Positions 9,565 through 20,338 are shown, numbered from the stretch's first letter. The stretch: 64,000 nt of DNA from Yersinia canariae (GCF_009831415.1 NZ_CP043727.1:4092001-4156000), one strand, 5' to 3'. The notes: generated by a model not told the origin, from the sequence alone. Translations and numbers: made by a program.

Positions 9565-10548
9565 ATGAATACCGTGGGTACTCCTTTATTGTGGGGATGT
9601 TTTGCCGTTGTTGTGACAATTATGCTCGCCATCGACTTATTGTTGCAGGGGCGTCGTGGTTCACAAACCATGACACTGCGCCAGGCGGCTTGTTGGTCGT
9701 TGGTGTGGGTGAGTTTATCTTTACTGTTTAACGCCGGTTTCTGGTGGTATTTGGCCGAAACAATGGGCCGCGAAATCGCCGATAAACAGGCGCTGGCTTT
9801 CCTGACTGGCTATCTAATTGAAAAAGCACTCGCCGTCGATAACGTCTTCGTCTGGCTGATGCTGTTTAGCTATTTTGCTGTTCCTGCCAATTTGCAGCGC
9901 CGAGTACTGATTTATGGGGTATTGGGCGCGATCGTGCTGCGAACTATCATGATTTTTGCCGGAAGCTGGTTGGTATCACAATTCAGCTGGATTCTATATC
10001 TGTTCGGCGCTTTCCTACTGTTTACCGGCATCAAGATGGCATTGGCGAAAGAAGACAACACGCCCATTGGTGAAAAACCATTGGTGCGGTGGATTCGCAA
10101 TCATCTGCGCATGACTGACGAACTGCATGGCGACCGCTTTACTGTGCGGAAAAACGGCCTGCTCTATGCTACACCGCTTGTCTTGGTATTAATTCTGGTT
10201 GAACTGAGTGACGTGATTTTTGCTGTGGATAGCATCCCAGCGATTTTCGCGGTCACCACGGATCCCTTTATTGTTTTGACCTCTAACCTGTTTGCGATTT
10301 TAGGCCTGCGTGCGATGTATTTCTTGTTAGCAAACGTGGCAGAGCGCTTCTCCATGTTGAAATACGGCCTATCCGTAATTTTGGTGTTTATCGGTGTCAA
10401 AATGATGATTATCGACCTGTTCCATATCCCTATTGGCATTTCCTTAGGTGTGGTTGCGGGCATTCTGGCCCTGACATTGTTAATTAATGCGTGGGCAAAT
10501 CATCGTGCAGACAAGCGTTTAGCAGCAGATAAAACTGCCCATAAATAG
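9565..10548 (+). CDS. alx: TerC-family membrane protein Alx
   Basis: An integral inner-membrane protein of the TerC family, linked in E. coli to manganese handling and alkaline-pH response. Multiple hydrophobic segments span the protein, with family-typical acidic membrane motifs [14 protein letters not shown] and [19 protein letters not shown], the likely metal-coordinating residues. The start is ATG 9565, aligned with the E. coli [11 protein letters not shown] start and 9 bases after GAGG; an ATG one codon upstream is also possible. It has 327 residues. Expression should depend on the riboswitch and attenuator just upstream. Confidence 0.96.
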   Translation: MNTVGTPLLWGCFAVVVTIMLAIDLLLQGRRGSQTMTLRQAACWSLVWVSLSLLFNAGFWWYLAETMGREIADKQALAFLTGYLIEKALAVDNVFVWLMLFSYFAVPANLQRRVLIYGVLGAIVLRTIMIFAGSWLVSQFSWILYLFGAFLLFTGIKMALAKEDNTPIGEKPLVRWIRNHLRMTDELHGDRFTVRKNGLLYATPLVLVLILVELSDVIFAVDSIPAIFAVTTDPFIVLTSNLFAILGLRAMYFLLANVAERFSMLKYGLSVILVFIGVKMMIIDLFHIPIGISLGVVAGILALTLLINAWANHRADKRLAADKTAHK

Positions 10549-10571
10549 TTAGCATCGCGATACAATATATT

Positions 10572-10592
10572 ATGTGGGGCAATCAATGCCCC
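10572..10592 (+). terminator. Stem-loop after alx
   Basis: TGTGGGGC, loop AATCAAT, GCCCCGCA lies 24 bp after the alx stop. It is a compact GC stem with only a weak U-tract (TTTAT). Confidence 0.55.
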
Positions 10593-10856
10593 GCATTTAT
10601 CTCGCTTATTTCGCCAACAACCAAATGTTATTGCCATCACACAAATGTAAATGAAATGTTATGCAAGTTTGATCCACATTGGATTTTGCTGATTGTTTCT
10701 TTCCTGCTCAATAGATTCCCTTATACTGTCAAAGCAAACATACCCAGTTACAAATAATATTAAGTTACAGGTGTGGAAACTCAGCACTGAGCCCCGTTCC
10801 GGCTCATGTGTGAATTGACTAATAATAAGACTTGGGAAGAGGTATCACTGGAAACT

Positions 10857-12113
10857 ATGGAAAAAACACAGTCTGGCTTTATCGGATTTATTATCCGCGG
10901 CAGTTTGGTTAAGCAGATTCTGGTCGGTTTGATTGCCGGGATTATTTTAGCGCTTGTCTCCACTCAAGCCGCACTGGCGGTGGGTTTATTGGGGACATTG
11001 TTCGTCGGCGCTTTAAAAGCTGTCGCCCCGGTTTTGGTTTTGATGCTGGTCATGGCCTCCATTGCTAATCATAAGCAAGGTCAAAAAACCAGTATTCGCC
11101 CTATTCTGTTTTTGTATCTGTTGGGCACCTTCTCTGCAGCACTGATAGCGGTTGCCGTCAGTTTTATGTTCCCATCGACATTAGTGCTGGCCACTCAGAA
11201 TGCGGATATTACTCCGCCGGGTGGAATTGTTGACGTGCTGAAAGGCTTGCTAAACAGTGTGATTGCCAACCCAATCCATGCGCTGCTGAATGCAAACTAT
11301 ATCGGTATTCTAGCCTGGGCCGTCGGTCTGGGTATCGCGCTACGCCATGCCGCTGATACCACTAAAGCATTGATTAATGATATGTCTGATGCTGTGACCG
11401 TGGTCGTGCGTGTGGTTATCCGTTTTGCACCGCTGGGTATTTTTGGTCTGGTGGCGTCCACCATGGCAGAAACTGGCTTTGGTGTGTTGCTAGGCTATGC
11501 GCACCTGCTGGTCGTATTGATTGGTTGTATGCTGGTGGTGGCATTGATAGTCAACCCATTGATTGTATACTGGAAAATCCGCAGTAATCCTTATCCTCTG
11601 GTGTTTGCCTGCTTGCGAGAAAGTGGGGTTACCGCATTCTTTACCCGCAGTTCAGCCGCAAATATTCCCGTGAATATGGAAATGTGCAAGAAGATGAACT
11701 TGCACGAAGATACTTACTCAGTTTCTATCCCCTTGGGCGCTACCATCAATATGGCCGGCGCGGCTATCACTATCACCGTGCTGACATTGGCGGCAGTTCA
11801 TACCCTAGGCATCACAGTGGACTTACCAACAGCGCTGTTGTTGAGTGTGGTGGCGGCGGTTTGTGCTTGCGGGGCATCTGGTGTAGCCGGTGGATCATTG
11901 CTACTGATTCCGCTGGCATGCGGCATGTTTGGGATTCCAAACGAAATCGCCATGCAAGTGGTTGCGGTTGGTTTCATCATTGGCGTATTGCAGGATTCAG
12001 CTGAAACTGCGCTGAATTCCTCAACTGACGTCATCTTTACCGCCGCAGCTTGTCAGGCCGACGATGCCAGACTGGCGAATCCTGACCCGCTGGCGAGCCG
12101 TAAAAGCGTCTAG
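10857..12113 (+). CDS. sstT: Sodium-coupled serine/threonine transporter
   Basis: Takes up serine and threonine with Na+ across the inner membrane (dicarboxylate/amino acid:cation symporter family). It has 418 residues with about nine hydrophobic segments. The family motifs are [14 protein letters not shown] (the serine-rich re-entrant loop), [13 protein letters not shown] (sodium and substrate site) and [19 protein letters not shown]. The ATG at 10857 is preferred over 10806: it aligns with the E. coli N-terminus and has GGA a few bases upstream. The roughly 300 bp upstream after alx holds the terminator and presumably the promoter; nothing else is recognised there. Confidence 0.96.
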   Translation: MEKTQSGFIGFIIRGSLVKQILVGLIAGIILALVSTQAALAVGLLGTLFVGALKAVAPVLVLMLVMASIANHKQGQKTSIRPILFLYLLGTFSAALIAVAVSFMFPSTLVLATQNADITPPGGIVDVLKGLLNSVIANPIHALLNANYIGILAWAVGLGIALRHAADTTKALINDMSDAVTVVVRVVIRFAPLGIFGLVASTMAETGFGVLLGYAHLLVVLIGCMLVVALIVNPLIVYWKIRSNPYPLVFACLRESGVTAFFTRSSAANIPVNMEMCKKMNLHEDTYSVSIPLGATINMAGAAITITVLTLAAVHTLGITVDLPTALLLSVVAAVCACGASGVAGGSLLLIPLACGMFGIPNEIAMQVVAVGFIIGVLQDSAETALNSSTDVIFTAAACQADDARLANPDPLASRKSV

Positions 12114-12130
12114 ATTTTAGCCTAAAGGAG

Positions 12131-12156
12131 ATGGGGGCTATTTGGCCCCCATTTTC
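12131..12156. terminator. Bidirectional terminator between sstT and ygjV
   Basis: ATGGGGGC, loop, GCCCCCAT followed by TTTTC, between convergent genes. The hairpin serves sstT directly and may also end ygjV transcripts. Confidence 0.75.
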
Positions 12157-12706
12157 ATGGGGTAACTTCTTCTTTTCCGGCTTTCTTTTCTACCTGAAAA
12201 GGGTCTATTCCTTTTAATTGCAGGCGGCGAAAGCGGATAATATTAAAGCCGTTAAGCAGCAAGAAACTGCCTTCAATCAATGACCCACCAATAGATCCCA
12301 ACCAAACATTATGAATAACCCAACACACCGTGGACACCCACATCACACAGCGGGTTGTCAGGCCAGTGGTGCGAAATAGCGCCCAAGTGCTGATAACTGT
12401 GCCGAAAATCGGCAATATTTCCACTGCGTGTTGCATACGCCATAGGCCAAAAGCCAGCGTTAGGGCGATAAATATTAGCATCGCAATGTTACTACGGGTT
12501 TTGGTTGCCACCAGATTACGCAGTGCATTGAGCATCGCACTGCTGCCGGCGGCGCTGGCCCCCATCAGGAAAAAATGGCAGCCAATAATGGCGCTGTAAG
12601 CAGAAAGTTGAAGTCTAAAACGCCGTTCATCGCGATTAAAAAACATGGTGATACCGACAAAAAACGCCAGTACACCAACGGCTTGAGCAAACCAATAGAA
12701 AGTCAT
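12155..12706 (-). CDS. ygjV: YgjV family inner-membrane protein
   Basis: A 183-residue membrane protein of the Imp-YgjV family, with about five hydrophobic segments from MTFYWFAQAVGVLAFFVGI to the Gly-rich GGSLIEGSFLLLNGFNI and a charged cytoplasmic C-terminus (VEKKAGKEE). Its function is unknown in any species. The sstT-ygjV-uxa neighbourhood matches E. coli, which supports orthology. Confidence 0.92.
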   Translation of the reverse strand: MTFYWFAQAVGVLAFFVGITMFFNRDERRFRLQLSAYSAIIGCHFFLMGASAAGSSAMLNALRNLVATKTRSNIAMLIFIALTLAFGLWRMQHAVEILPIFGTVISTWALFRTTGLTTRCVMWVSTVCWVIHNVWLGSIGGSLIEGSFLLLNGFNIIRFRRLQLKGIDPFQVEKKAGKEEVTP

Positions 12707-12756
12707 GGTGGGGGGATCCTGATGTACGATTACCGTACAAATTAATAATCAAACGG

Positions 12757-12818
12757 CACTACCCGCCACTCTTGAAGCCGCAGGATATCACCTGCGACGC
12801 CAATTATTTTGGGTATAG
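12757..12818. repeat. Short ERIC-related palindrome
   Basis: About 60 bp. Read on the minus strand it starts CTATACCCAAAATAATT and ends GGCTTCAAGAGTGGCGGGTA, the two ERIC termini, with CGCAGG-TGATATC-CCTGCG in the middle. The ERIC core is missing. It lies between ygjV and uxaA. Confidence 0.65.
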
Positions 12819-12873
12819 CGTCTTATTCATAAAAAATAAAACACCGTTTCATATTAATCAAAAGACACAGTAT

Positions 12874-14364
12874 TTACAAGGTTACACCGCTTTTAAAGAT
12901 CGCCAGTTCACGGAAATCATTCACTTCATTGCGCGCCGGTTTGCCGTTAGCAATATCGACTATCAAATCAACAAACTCTGTCAGCAATGTATCCATTGAC
13001 GTGCCGTGGATCAGTTTGCCGGCATCAAAATCAATCCAATGAGGCTTTTTAGCCGCCAGTTCACTGTTGGTTGCCAGTTTAACTGTCGGCACAAAACCGC
13101 CGTATGGTGTGCCACGACCGGTACTGAACAACACCATATGACAACCCGCCCCCGCTAATGCGCTGGTCGCGACTGCGTCATTGCCCGGCGCACTGAGTAA
13201 GTTCAGACCAGGGCGCTGTAAACGCTCGCCATATTTCAACACATCGACCACTTTGCTCTGACCCGCTTTTTGGGTACAACCCAGAGATTTTTCTTCCAAC
13301 GTAGTGATGCCGCCGGCTTTATTACCCGGAGATGGATTTTCATAAATAGGTTGGTTGTGCGCAATAAAGTACTGTTTGAAGTCATTGACCATGCTGACCG
13401 TCTTTTCAAACGTCTCTTCATCACGGCAACGGCTCATCAGAATTCGCTCAGCGCCGAACATTTCCGGGACTTCTGTCAGAACAGAGGTTCCGCCATGCGC
13501 AATCACATAGTCGGAGAAACGCCCCAATAATGGGTTAGCGGTGATACCAGATAACCCATCAGAACCGCCACATTCCAGACCAAACTTCAGCTCACTCAAC
13601 TGGCCTGGAACGCGTTTGTCATTGCGCATCACTTGATATAAAGCATGCAAATGCTCAATACCGGCTTCAACTTCATCGTCCTGCTGCTGACAGACCATAA
13701 AGTGCACGCGTTCTTCATCAACCTTGCCCAGCGTGGTCTGGAAAACATCTACTTGATTGTTTTCACAGCCTAAACCAATAACCAGCACAGCACCAGCATT
13801 CGGGTGGCGCACCATGTTTTGCAACATAGTTCGGGTATTTTCATGATCCTGACCCAGCTGTGAACAACCAAATGGATGGCTGAACAGATAGACGCCATCA
13901 ATACCTTCCGCGTCTTTTGTCTCTTTCAGGAAACGTTGCTGGATCTGGCGGGCAATCCCATTCACACAACCCACCGTCGGAATTATCCACAGTTCGTTGC
14001 GAATCCCCACATTGCCATTGTCGCGGCGATAGATCTGTACCTCGCGATCCGCCATTTGTGGTGGTAACTCACTGAATTCTGGTTGGTATTGATACTCATC
14101 CAGATCACTGAGATTTGTTTTAGCATTTTGCGAATGGATATGTTCACCCGGCTGGATCAGCGTTAAAGCATGGCCGATCGGCAGGCCATACTTAACGATC
14201 ATTTGCCCAGGCTCAATGGCTGTTAAGGCAAATTTATGACCACGAGCCACTGGCTGAGCTAACTTAATGCTGAACTCTCCAATTTCGAGAGTGTCATCAG
14301 CAGCTAAGTCTTGCAGTGCGACGGCGACATTATCTAACGGGTGAATTTTTATAGTACTTTGCAT
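12874..14364 (-). CDS. uxaA: Altronate dehydratase
   Basis: Converts D-altronate to 2-keto-3-deoxygluconate, the last specific step of galacturonate breakdown. It has 496 residues: an N-terminal SAF domain (IKIHPLDNVAVALQDL) and a large catalytic domain with conserved Cys/His-rich stretches (FSHPFGCSQLGQDHENT; GLGCENNQ; GLECGGSDG; STGRGTPYGG). The start codon is 10 bp from the uxaB stop, so the two genes are co-transcribed. Unlike E. coli, where uxaB is separate, uxaC, uxaB and uxaA form one operon here. Induction by hexuronates through ExuR is expected. Confidence 0.97.
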   Translation of the reverse strand: MQSTIKIHPLDNVAVALQDLAADDTLEIGEFSIKLAQPVARGHKFALTAIEPGQMIVKYGLPIGHALTLIQPGEHIHSQNAKTNLSDLDEYQYQPEFSELPPQMADREVQIYRRDNGNVGIRNELWIIPTVGCVNGIARQIQQRFLKETKDAEGIDGVYLFSHPFGCSQLGQDHENTRTMLQNMVRHPNAGAVLVIGLGCENNQVDVFQTTLGKVDEERVHFMVCQQQDDEVEAGIEHLHALYQVMRNDKRVPGQLSELKFGLECGGSDGLSGITANPLLGRFSDYVIAHGGTSVLTEVPEMFGAERILMSRCRDEETFEKTVSMVNDFKQYFIAHNQPIYENPSPGNKAGGITTLEEKSLGCTQKAGQSKVVDVLKYGERLQRPGLNLLSAPGNDAVATSALAGAGCHMVLFSTGRGTPYGGFVPTVKLATNSELAAKKPHWIDFDAGKLIHGTSMDTLLTEFVDLIVDIANGKPARNEVNDFRELAIFKSGVTL

Positions 14365-14373
14365 AGTTAAACC

Positions 14374-15825
14374 TTAGCTGTAGGCCGCGACTGCAGCTCT
14401 CATACCGCGTTCAATGATGGTTTGCAGTTGTTCTGTCACTTGATTTGCCAATTGCGGCACGGCGGTCAAATCCTGTCCCCAATGGTTGGCATCAGACAGC
14501 ACGCTGTTAACCAACTCAGCCAGCGCAACATCGCCGTGTTTTACACCATTCCACAGTGTTGCATAGCGTTCCAGCCAGTGAGCATCATCTTGTAGCGGGT
14601 AAGTTTGGCCATCACGCTCACCACGATAGAAGGCAATCAGAGCAGCCAGTGCGAAGGTTAGACGTGGCGGTAATTTGCCTTGCTGCTGCTGATAAGTGAG
14701 CAATTGAGGCAAAATACGAGTTCGGAATTTTGTCATGCCATTCAAGGCAATAGACAATAACTGATGCTGAATGAACGGGTTGTGGAAACGGCTCAATACC
14801 GCCTGAGAGAATGACAACAACTCGTCTTCAGGTAAATCCAATACCGGAACAATCTCTTCGGTAATGGTTTTTTCGACAAAACTGCTGATTTGCGCATCAT
14901 CCATGGTCTGGCCGACAGTGTCCAACCCAGACAGATAAGCCACTGGCACCAGAGCGGTGTGCGCGCCATTCAAAATGGCAACTTTGCGTTCTTTGTAGGG
15001 TTTGATGTCATCGACGATCCGCACATTCAGATCTAATTTATCGAGACGAAGCTCTTGGGCTAATTCTTTTGGCCCTTGGATAACAAATAGATAGAAGTAT
15101 TCTGCGGTGTCGAGGAAGCTGTCTTGATAACCCAGTTCAGCTTGTAGCGCAGCCACTTCATCACGTGGGTAACCCGTCACAATACGGTCAACCAATGTTG
15201 AGCAGAAAGTGTTGTTTTCAGTCAACCACTGGGTAAATGCCGCAGGCAGTTGCCAATGGCTGGCATAACGCAGCACTAACTCACGCAAAGCTTCGCCATT
15301 ATAATCAATCAGTTCGCACGGTAGCAGCACCCAGCCTTTATCCGCAGCACCGGCAAAATGCTCAAAACGTTCGAACAGCAAACGCGTCAATTTCGCCGGG
15401 AAAGAGCTTGGAGGCGCATCGCTGAATTGGTCCGCTTCATTCCAGGCAATGCCGGCCTCGGTGGTGTTCGAGAACATAAAGCGGATATTAGGATCACGCG
15501 CCAGCGCCAAATATTCATCAAACTGACGGTAAATGTTGATTTCACGGTTAACCGAGCGGATCAGGCGGGATTCACGCACCGCTTCACCCTGTTCGTTCAG
15601 ACCGCGGATCACCGCAGTATACAGGCCATCCTGCGTACTGAGTGACGGCGGAAAATCAGTGTCGATCGGGCGGATCACCACGATCCCAGCATTCAGATCA
15701 GTGTGTTCATTCAGTAGATCAATCTGCCAGTCAACAAAGGCGCGCAGGAAGTTACCTTCACCGAATTGAATGATTTTGTCAGGATGGCTACGGCCGGGAA
15801 AGTCACGACGGTTCAAAGTTTGCAT
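14374..15825 (-). CDS. uxaB: Tagaturonate reductase (altronate oxidoreductase)
   Basis: Reduces D-tagaturonate to D-altronate with NADH. It belongs to the polyol-specific long-chain dehydrogenase family and has 483 residues. The N-terminal Rossmann region [17 protein letters not shown] and the catalytic [19 protein letters not shown] segment (Lys and neighbouring Asn/His) are intact. The start is the ATG at 15825, preceded by GAGGTGA; a TTG one codon upstream is in frame but unlikely. It is the middle gene of uxaCBA, and the stem-loop at 15887 separates it from uxaC. Confidence 0.97.
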   Translation of the reverse strand: MQTLNRRDFPGRSHPDKIIQFGEGNFLRAFVDWQIDLLNEHTDLNAGIVVIRPIDTDFPPSLSTQDGLYTAVIRGLNEQGEAVRESRLIRSVNREINIYRQFDEYLALARDPNIRFMFSNTTEAGIAWNEADQFSDAPPSSFPAKLTRLLFERFEHFAGAADKGWVLLPCELIDYNGEALRELVLRYASHWQLPAAFTQWLTENNTFCSTLVDRIVTGYPRDEVAALQAELGYQDSFLDTAEYFYLFVIQGPKELAQELRLDKLDLNVRIVDDIKPYKERKVAILNGAHTALVPVAYLSGLDTVGQTMDDAQISSFVEKTITEEIVPVLDLPEDELLSFSQAVLSRFHNPFIQHQLLSIALNGMTKFRTRILPQLLTYQQQQGKLPPRLTFALAALIAFYRGERDGQTYPLQDDAHWLERYATLWNGVKHGDVALAELVNSVLSDANHWGQDLTAVPQLANQVTEQLQTIIERGMRAAVAAYS

Positions 15826-15886
15826 CAAGATTCACCTCATAACGCATACAGCCGGGCGTTAATTAAACAAAGAGTTAATGTTATGC

Positions 15887-15905
15887 GGGGCTGATATTCA
15901 GCCCC
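15887..15905. other. Stem-loop in the uxaC-uxaB intercistronic region
   Basis: GGGGCTGA, loop TAT, TCAGCCCC: a perfect 8-bp stem 42 bp after the uxaC stop. It has no U-tract in the direction of transcription, so it is more likely to affect processing or relative expression than to terminate fully. Confidence 0.6.
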
Positions 15906-15946
15906 GAAATTATTGTTAGATATTCATCACCGAAATAGCTCAGTGA

Positions 15947-17356
15947 TTACAGTTCGATGGCGAAATATTGCTTGGCGTTATCGAAGCAGATGTTTTTCAC
16001 CATGGAACCCAACAGTTCAATATCCGCTGGCGCTTCACCGTCTTCGACCCAACGGCCAATCATTTGGCACAGGATGCGACGGAAGTATTCATGGCGGGTA
16101 TAGGACAAGAAACTACGGCTATCAGTCAGCATGCCGACAAAACGGCTCAGTAAACCAAGCTGTGCCAATTGGGTCATTTGACGTTGCATTCCGTCTTTTT
16201 GGTCGTTGAACCACCAGCCAGAACCAAATTGCATTTTCCCGGCAGCACCTTCGCCTTGGAAGTTGCCCACCATGGTGCCGATCACTTCGTTATCACGTGG
16301 GTTCAGGCAATAAAGAATAGTTTTTGGCAATGTATTACGCAGGCCCTGTGCATCCAACAAGCGGGATAAAGGCTGCGCCAATGGCTGGTCATTAATGGAG
16401 TCAAAGCCAATATCTGGCCCTACCAGATTGAACATGCGGCTGTTGTTGTTGCGCAGTGCGCCGATGTGATACTGCTGCACCCATTCGCGGCGGTGATATT
16501 CACCAGACAGGAACAGCAATACAGCGGTCTTGAACTGTGCTGTTTCTTCTGCGCTTGGCTGATGACCGGCCAGGCGACGAGCAAGGATGCTGTCTAGAGT
16601 CGCTTCATCTGCTTCACCGTAAACGACAACATCCAACGCATGGTCTGACACCTTACAACCATGGGCGGCAAAGTGGTCCATACGTTTATTCAGCGCAGTA
16701 CACAGATCGGCGAAACGGCTAATAGAAGTGTCAGCGGCAGCTTCCAGACGTTGCATATAGTCGTTGAAACCTGCGGCTTCAATATTGAAGGCTTTATCCG
16801 GGCGCCAGCTTGGCAATACTTTGATATTGAAGCTGCCGTCAGCGGCAATCGCTTTATGGTGGCGCAGGTCATCAATCGGGTCATCAGTAGTACCGACCAT
16901 TTTAACATTCATCTGCTGCATGATGCCGCGCGCAGAGAAACTGTCCTGAGCCAGTAATTCATTACCGCGTTGCCAGATTTCGTCTGACGTGGCGGGGGAC
17001 AATAACTTACCTGTAATACCAAATGGGCGGCGCAACTCAAGATGAGTCCAGTGATACAGCGGGTTTCCGATAGTATGAGGAACCGTTGCAGCCCAAGCAT
17101 CAAACTTCTCGCGGTCACTAGCGTCACCTGTACAGAAACGTTCTGCCACACCATTAGTACGCATAGCACGCCATTTGTAATGGTCACCTTTCAGCCAGAT
17201 GTCATACAGATTTTTAAAGCGGTAGTTTTCTGCAATCTGTTCTGGGGGTAAATGGCAGTGATAATCATAGATCGGCTGATCTTTTGCATAGTCATGATAC
17301 AGACGACGGGCAAATTCGGTGTCGAGCAAAAAGTCTTCGGTCAAAAACTGCGACAT
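15947..17356 (-). CDS. uxaC: Uronate (glucuronate) isomerase
   Basis: Interconverts glucuronate with fructuronate and galacturonate with tagaturonate, the first step of the pathway. It has 469 residues, an amidohydrolase-like TIM barrel with the metal-binding DYHCHL motif near residue 30, [14 protein letters not shown], the [17 protein letters not shown] stretch ([15 protein letters not shown]) and [18 protein letters not shown] at the end. The start is the ATG at 17356, which follows GTGAGGAACCTAAT; a further in-frame ATG at 17380 would overlap that ribosome-binding site. It is the first gene of uxaCBA and divergent from exuT. Confidence 0.97.
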   Translation of the reverse strand: MSQFLTEDFLLDTEFARRLYHDYAKDQPIYDYHCHLPPEQIAENYRFKNLYDIWLKGDHYKWRAMRTNGVAERFCTGDASDREKFDAWAATVPHTIGNPLYHWTHLELRRPFGITGKLLSPATSDEIWQRGNELLAQDSFSARGIMQQMNVKMVGTTDDPIDDLRHHKAIAADGSFNIKVLPSWRPDKAFNIEAAGFNDYMQRLEAAADTSISRFADLCTALNKRMDHFAAHGCKVSDHALDVVVYGEADEATLDSILARRLAGHQPSAEETAQFKTAVLLFLSGEYHRREWVQQYHIGALRNNNSRMFNLVGPDIGFDSINDQPLAQPLSRLLDAQGLRNTLPKTILYCLNPRDNEVIGTMVGNFQGEGAAGKMQFGSGWWFNDQKDGMQRQMTQLAQLGLLSRFVGMLTDSRSFLSYTRHEYFRRILCQMIGRWVEDGEAPADIELLGSMVKNICFDNAKQYFAIEL

Positions 17357-17406
17357 ATTAGGTTCCTCACTTGAGTACATATAGAGTACTGCTTTCTGTT
17401 ATCGCG

Positions 17407-17423
17407 AAGTTATCACACCAATT
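17407..17423. promoter_or_regulatory. Candidate ExuR operator upstream of uxaC
   Basis: Read on the minus strand, AATTGGTGTGATAACTT matches one full half (AATTGGT) of the ExuR/UxuR-type operator AATTGGTATACCAATT and part of the other. It lies about 50 bp upstream of the uxaC start. Motif identity is from knowledge of the family, not a computed score. Confidence 0.45.
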
Positions 17424-17567
17424 TCATCTATCGTCCAGTACTTTTTTATAGATAGAGATCGCAAAAAGCTAACAAAAAGAACAAATACTCAACATTTATA
17501 GTCCATTTAGTCCCTTGCGGCACTAAGTCTGCTGAGTTCTATTATTCCCTAATTGAAAAGTGGTTTT

Positions 17568-17583
17568 TGTGATATCACTCAAC
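17568..17583. promoter_or_regulatory. Candidate CRP site between uxaC and exuT
   Basis: TGTGA-TATCAC-TCAAC keeps one full CRP half-site and most of the other. It lies in the roughly 540-bp divergent uxaC/exuT region. Catabolite control of hexuronate genes is established in E. coli. The rest of this region shows no ORF; a hairpin (ATGAAAC with GTTTCAT, 17833-17864) precedes exuT. Confidence 0.45.
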
Positions 17584-17894
17584 TTTTAAATCTGTATGAC
17601 AAGTTATTGTTGCGTCGCCATCAGTCATCTCATTCGCAATGTTCATGCAAACGCACTGATTTGACCTCAATGGGAATACAGAAGAGTGAGCGCCGTACCA
17701 GCACTATGGCCTCAATAGGGAGGGATCCCCAAAGTAGTTGAAGCTATCGACAGCACGCCAGCCTCAACTCATGAATAAGAAAAGCCAGGTACCACCGCAT
17801 GCACAGCGATGTCGGATTGGACCAAATTGCGCCATGAAACATCACGACAGGCGGCGTTTCATGGCAGTAATCTAAGACTGGGAGAAAGTTATAA

Positions 17895-19199
17895 ATGATG
17901 CGTAAAATTAAAGGCTTACGCTGGTACATGATCGCTTTGGTCACCGTTGGCACCATATTAGGTTACCTAACACGTAACGCTATTGCCGTTGCTGCACCAA
18001 CGTTGCAAGAGCAGTTACATATCACGACTCAGCAATACTCTTATATTATCGCCGCTTATTCAGCCGCTTATACCCTGATGCAACCGGTAGCCGGTTATAT
18101 TCTGGATGTGATGGGGACGAAAGTGGGTTATGCCATGTTTGCTGTTATGTGGGCCATATTCTGTATGAGCACTGCATTGGCCAGCAGCTGGGGCGGTTTA
18201 GCTATTGCACGTGGTGCGGTAGGTGCTGCTGAAGCGGCGATGATCCCTGCGGGTCTGAAAGCCACCAGTGAATGGTTCCCGGCAAAAGAACGTTCCATTG
18301 CTGTAGGCTATTTCAACGTGGGTTCTTCCATTGGCGGCATGATAGCACCACCATTAGTGGTGTGGGCTATCGTGATGCATAGCTGGCAGATGGCATTTAT
18401 TATCACCGGTGTGCTCAGCCTGATTTGGGCCATTGCTTGGTTAATTTTGTACAAACACCCGAAAGATCAGAAAAAGCTATCTGATGAAGAACGTGAGTAC
18501 ATCCTGAGTGGCCAGGAAGCGCAGCACTCGACTGCTAACTCCAAAAAGATGTCTGCAATGCAGATTATCCGTAACCGCCAGTTCTGGGGTATTGCGATCC
18601 CGCGTTTCCTGGCAGAACCGGCTTGGGGGACATTCAACGCGTGGATCCCACTGTTCATGTTCAAAGCTTATGGCTTTAACCTGAAAGAAATTGCAATGTT
18701 TGCCTGGATGCCAATGCTGTTTGCCGACTTGGGCTGCATTCTCGGTGGTTACCTGCCACCGTTATTCCAGAAACACCTCAAAGTTAACCTGATTGTTTCC
18801 CGCAAATTAGTTGTGACAATGGGTGGCTTATTAATGATTGGGCCGGGGACCATTGGCCTGTTCACCAGCCCTTACGCGGCGATTGCGCTGTTGTGTGTTG
18901 GGGGCTTTGCTCACCAATCACTGTCTGGGGCGCTGATTACGCTATCTTCTGACGTCTTTGGTCGTAATGAAGTGGCAACCGCCAACGGCTTGACGGGTAT
19001 GGCGGCCTGGACGGCCAGTACCTTGTTTGCCCTGGTTGTGGGTGCATTGGCAGATACCATGGGCTTCAGCCCACTGTTTGCCGCACTGGCCGTGTTTGAC
19101 GTGTTGGCGGTAGTCGTCATCTGGACGGTACTGCAAAACCGCTCGGCAGTTGAACCCGATGCCACTCCGGTACAACAATCCCCAGCCGGACAGAACTAA
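17895..19199 (+). CDS. exuT: Hexuronate transporter (MFS)
   Basis: Imports galacturonate and glucuronate by proton symport across the inner membrane. It is an anion:cation symporter of the major facilitator superfamily, 434 residues, with the N-terminal signature LGYLTRNAIAVAAPTLQEQL, the ARGAVGAAEAAMIPAGLKATSEWFPAKERS region conserved in this family (only part quoted as a motif) and 12 predicted membrane segments. GGAG lies about 10 bases before ATG 17895; ATG 17898 is equally in frame and matches the E. coli start. It supplies the substrate for the divergent uxaCBA operon. Confidence 0.96.
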   Translation: MMRKIKGLRWYMIALVTVGTILGYLTRNAIAVAAPTLQEQLHITTQQYSYIIAAYSAAYTLMQPVAGYILDVMGTKVGYAMFAVMWAIFCMSTALASSWGGLAIARGAVGAAEAAMIPAGLKATSEWFPAKERSIAVGYFNVGSSIGGMIAPPLVVWAIVMHSWQMAFIITGVLSLIWAIAWLILYKHPKDQKKLSDEEREYILSGQEAQHSTANSKKMSAMQIIRNRQFWGIAIPRFLAEPAWGTFNAWIPLFMFKAYGFNLKEIAMFAWMPMLFADLGCILGGYLPPLFQKHLKVNLIVSRKLVVTMGGLLMIGPGTIGLFTSPYAAIALLCVGGFAHQSLSGALITLSSDVFGRNEVATANGLTGMAAWTASTLFALVVGALADTMGFSPLFAALAVFDVLAVVVIWTVLQNRSAVEPDATPVQQSPAGQN

Positions 19200-19232
19200 C
19201 TCAAGCTACAATTATTAAGCTAAAGACACTCA

Positions 19233-19261
19233 AAGCCCGGTCAAACTTGCCGGGCTTTTTT
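19233..19261 (+). terminator. exuT terminator
   Basis: AAGCCCGG, loop TCAAACTTG, CCGGGCTT, then a T-run, 33 bp after the exuT stop: a classical Rho-independent terminator separating exuT from exuR. Confidence 0.88.
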
Positions 19262-19335
19262 ACACCCTCTCTCCCGCATTTACAGCATATTTTCCATCAC
19301 AACTGTGATAGCAATAACTAGAACCCAATAGGGAT

Positions 19336-19352
19336 AAGTGGTATAACAAGTC
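19336..19352. promoter_or_regulatory. Candidate ExuR autoregulatory site
   Basis: AAGTGGTATAACAAGT about 90 bp before exuR resembles the TTGGTATACCAA core of ExuR/UxuR operators with a few mismatches. Confidence 0.4.
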
Positions 19353-19438
19353 CAATTGTATCTCCTACGAGATATCATGCCTTCCAGACAAAATGAGCCG
19401 CAAAATTTGCGGCCTCAATGGATCCAAGAGCCTTAATC

Positions 19439-20254
19439 ATGGAATTCACAGAAACCAGACGGTTGTACCAGCAGTTAGCCGCAGAGTTAAAGCAGCGCAT
19501 CGAAGCCGGAGTTTATCCGGTGGGCGATAAATTGCCCGCAGAACGCTACATTTCCGAAGAAATGAATGTCAGCCGCACCGTGGTCCGTGAAGCGATTATC
19601 ATGTTGGAAGTGGAAGGTTATGTCGAAGTGCGCAAAGGCTCAGGCATCCATGTGATGTCGAATCAACAAAAGCATTTGGTCATGCCCAATCATGGTATTG
19701 AGTTCGCCACCGCAGGCCCTTTTGAGCTGTTACAGGCGCGCCAGTTGATCGAGAGTAATATTGCTGAATTTGCCGCCACGCAAGTGACTCGGCAAGATAT
19801 CGTGCAATTAATCGAGATACAAAAACATGCGCGGCAAGAAGATCGTTTTCGCGACTCGCAGTGGGATTTGAAATTCCATGTACAAGTGGCGCTGGCGACG
19901 CAAAACACGGCTATGGCGACGATCGTCGAAAAAATGTGGAGCCAGCGGGTACATAACCCGTACTGGATCAAACTGCATGAACATATCGATGATAAATCGA
20001 TCGAGAGTTGGTGCGAGGATCACGACAGGATCCTTGAAGCACTGATGCGCAAAGATCCCTACGCCAGTAAGCTCGCCATGTGGCAACATTTGGAAAATAC
20101 CAAACAAATGCTGTTCCGCGCGACTACCGATGATTTCGAGTTTAATGTCGACCGCTACCTATTTACTGAAAACCCAGTGGTTCACCTCGACATCCCCAAA
20201 GAGCTTGGTGTCAGCATTACCGGTAAGCAGCAACCAAGTGAGTCACTCAAGTAA
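19439..20254 (+). CDS. exuR: Hexuronate operon repressor ExuR (GntR/FadR family)
   Basis: Represses hexuronate genes until the uronate inducer binds. It has 271 residues. The N-terminal winged HTH reads [31 protein letters not shown], whose RTVVREAI recognition segment is nearly invariant in the FadR subfamily, followed by a helical FCD ligand domain ([31 protein letters not shown]) with His/Asp residues typical of its metal and ligand pocket. The ATG at 19439 aligns with the E. coli start. It sits directly downstream of exuT with its own promoter region. Confidence 0.96.
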   Translation: MEFTETRRLYQQLAAELKQRIEAGVYPVGDKLPAERYISEEMNVSRTVVREAIIMLEVEGYVEVRKGSGIHVMSNQQKHLVMPNHGIEFATAGPFELLQARQLIESNIAEFAATQVTRQDIVQLIEIQKHARQEDRFRDSQWDLKFHVQVALATQNTAMATIVEKMWSQRVHNPYWIKLHEHIDDKSIESWCEDHDRILEALMRKDPYASKLAMWQHLENTKQMLFRATTDDFEFNVDRYLFTENPVVHLDIPKELGVSITGKQQPSESLK

Positions 20255-20338
20255 CTGAGCCTGGCGACAAGTGCTGCTGGCAGCGCTCTTCTACCAGTGA
20301 GCCCCATGAGTAAGTTTTGTCACAAATACGGCTTAATA

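Noticed and set aside
17553..17741. 62-codon ORF between uxaC and exuT
   Set aside because: It overlaps the regulatory region, lacks a ribosome-binding site and has no recognisable feature.
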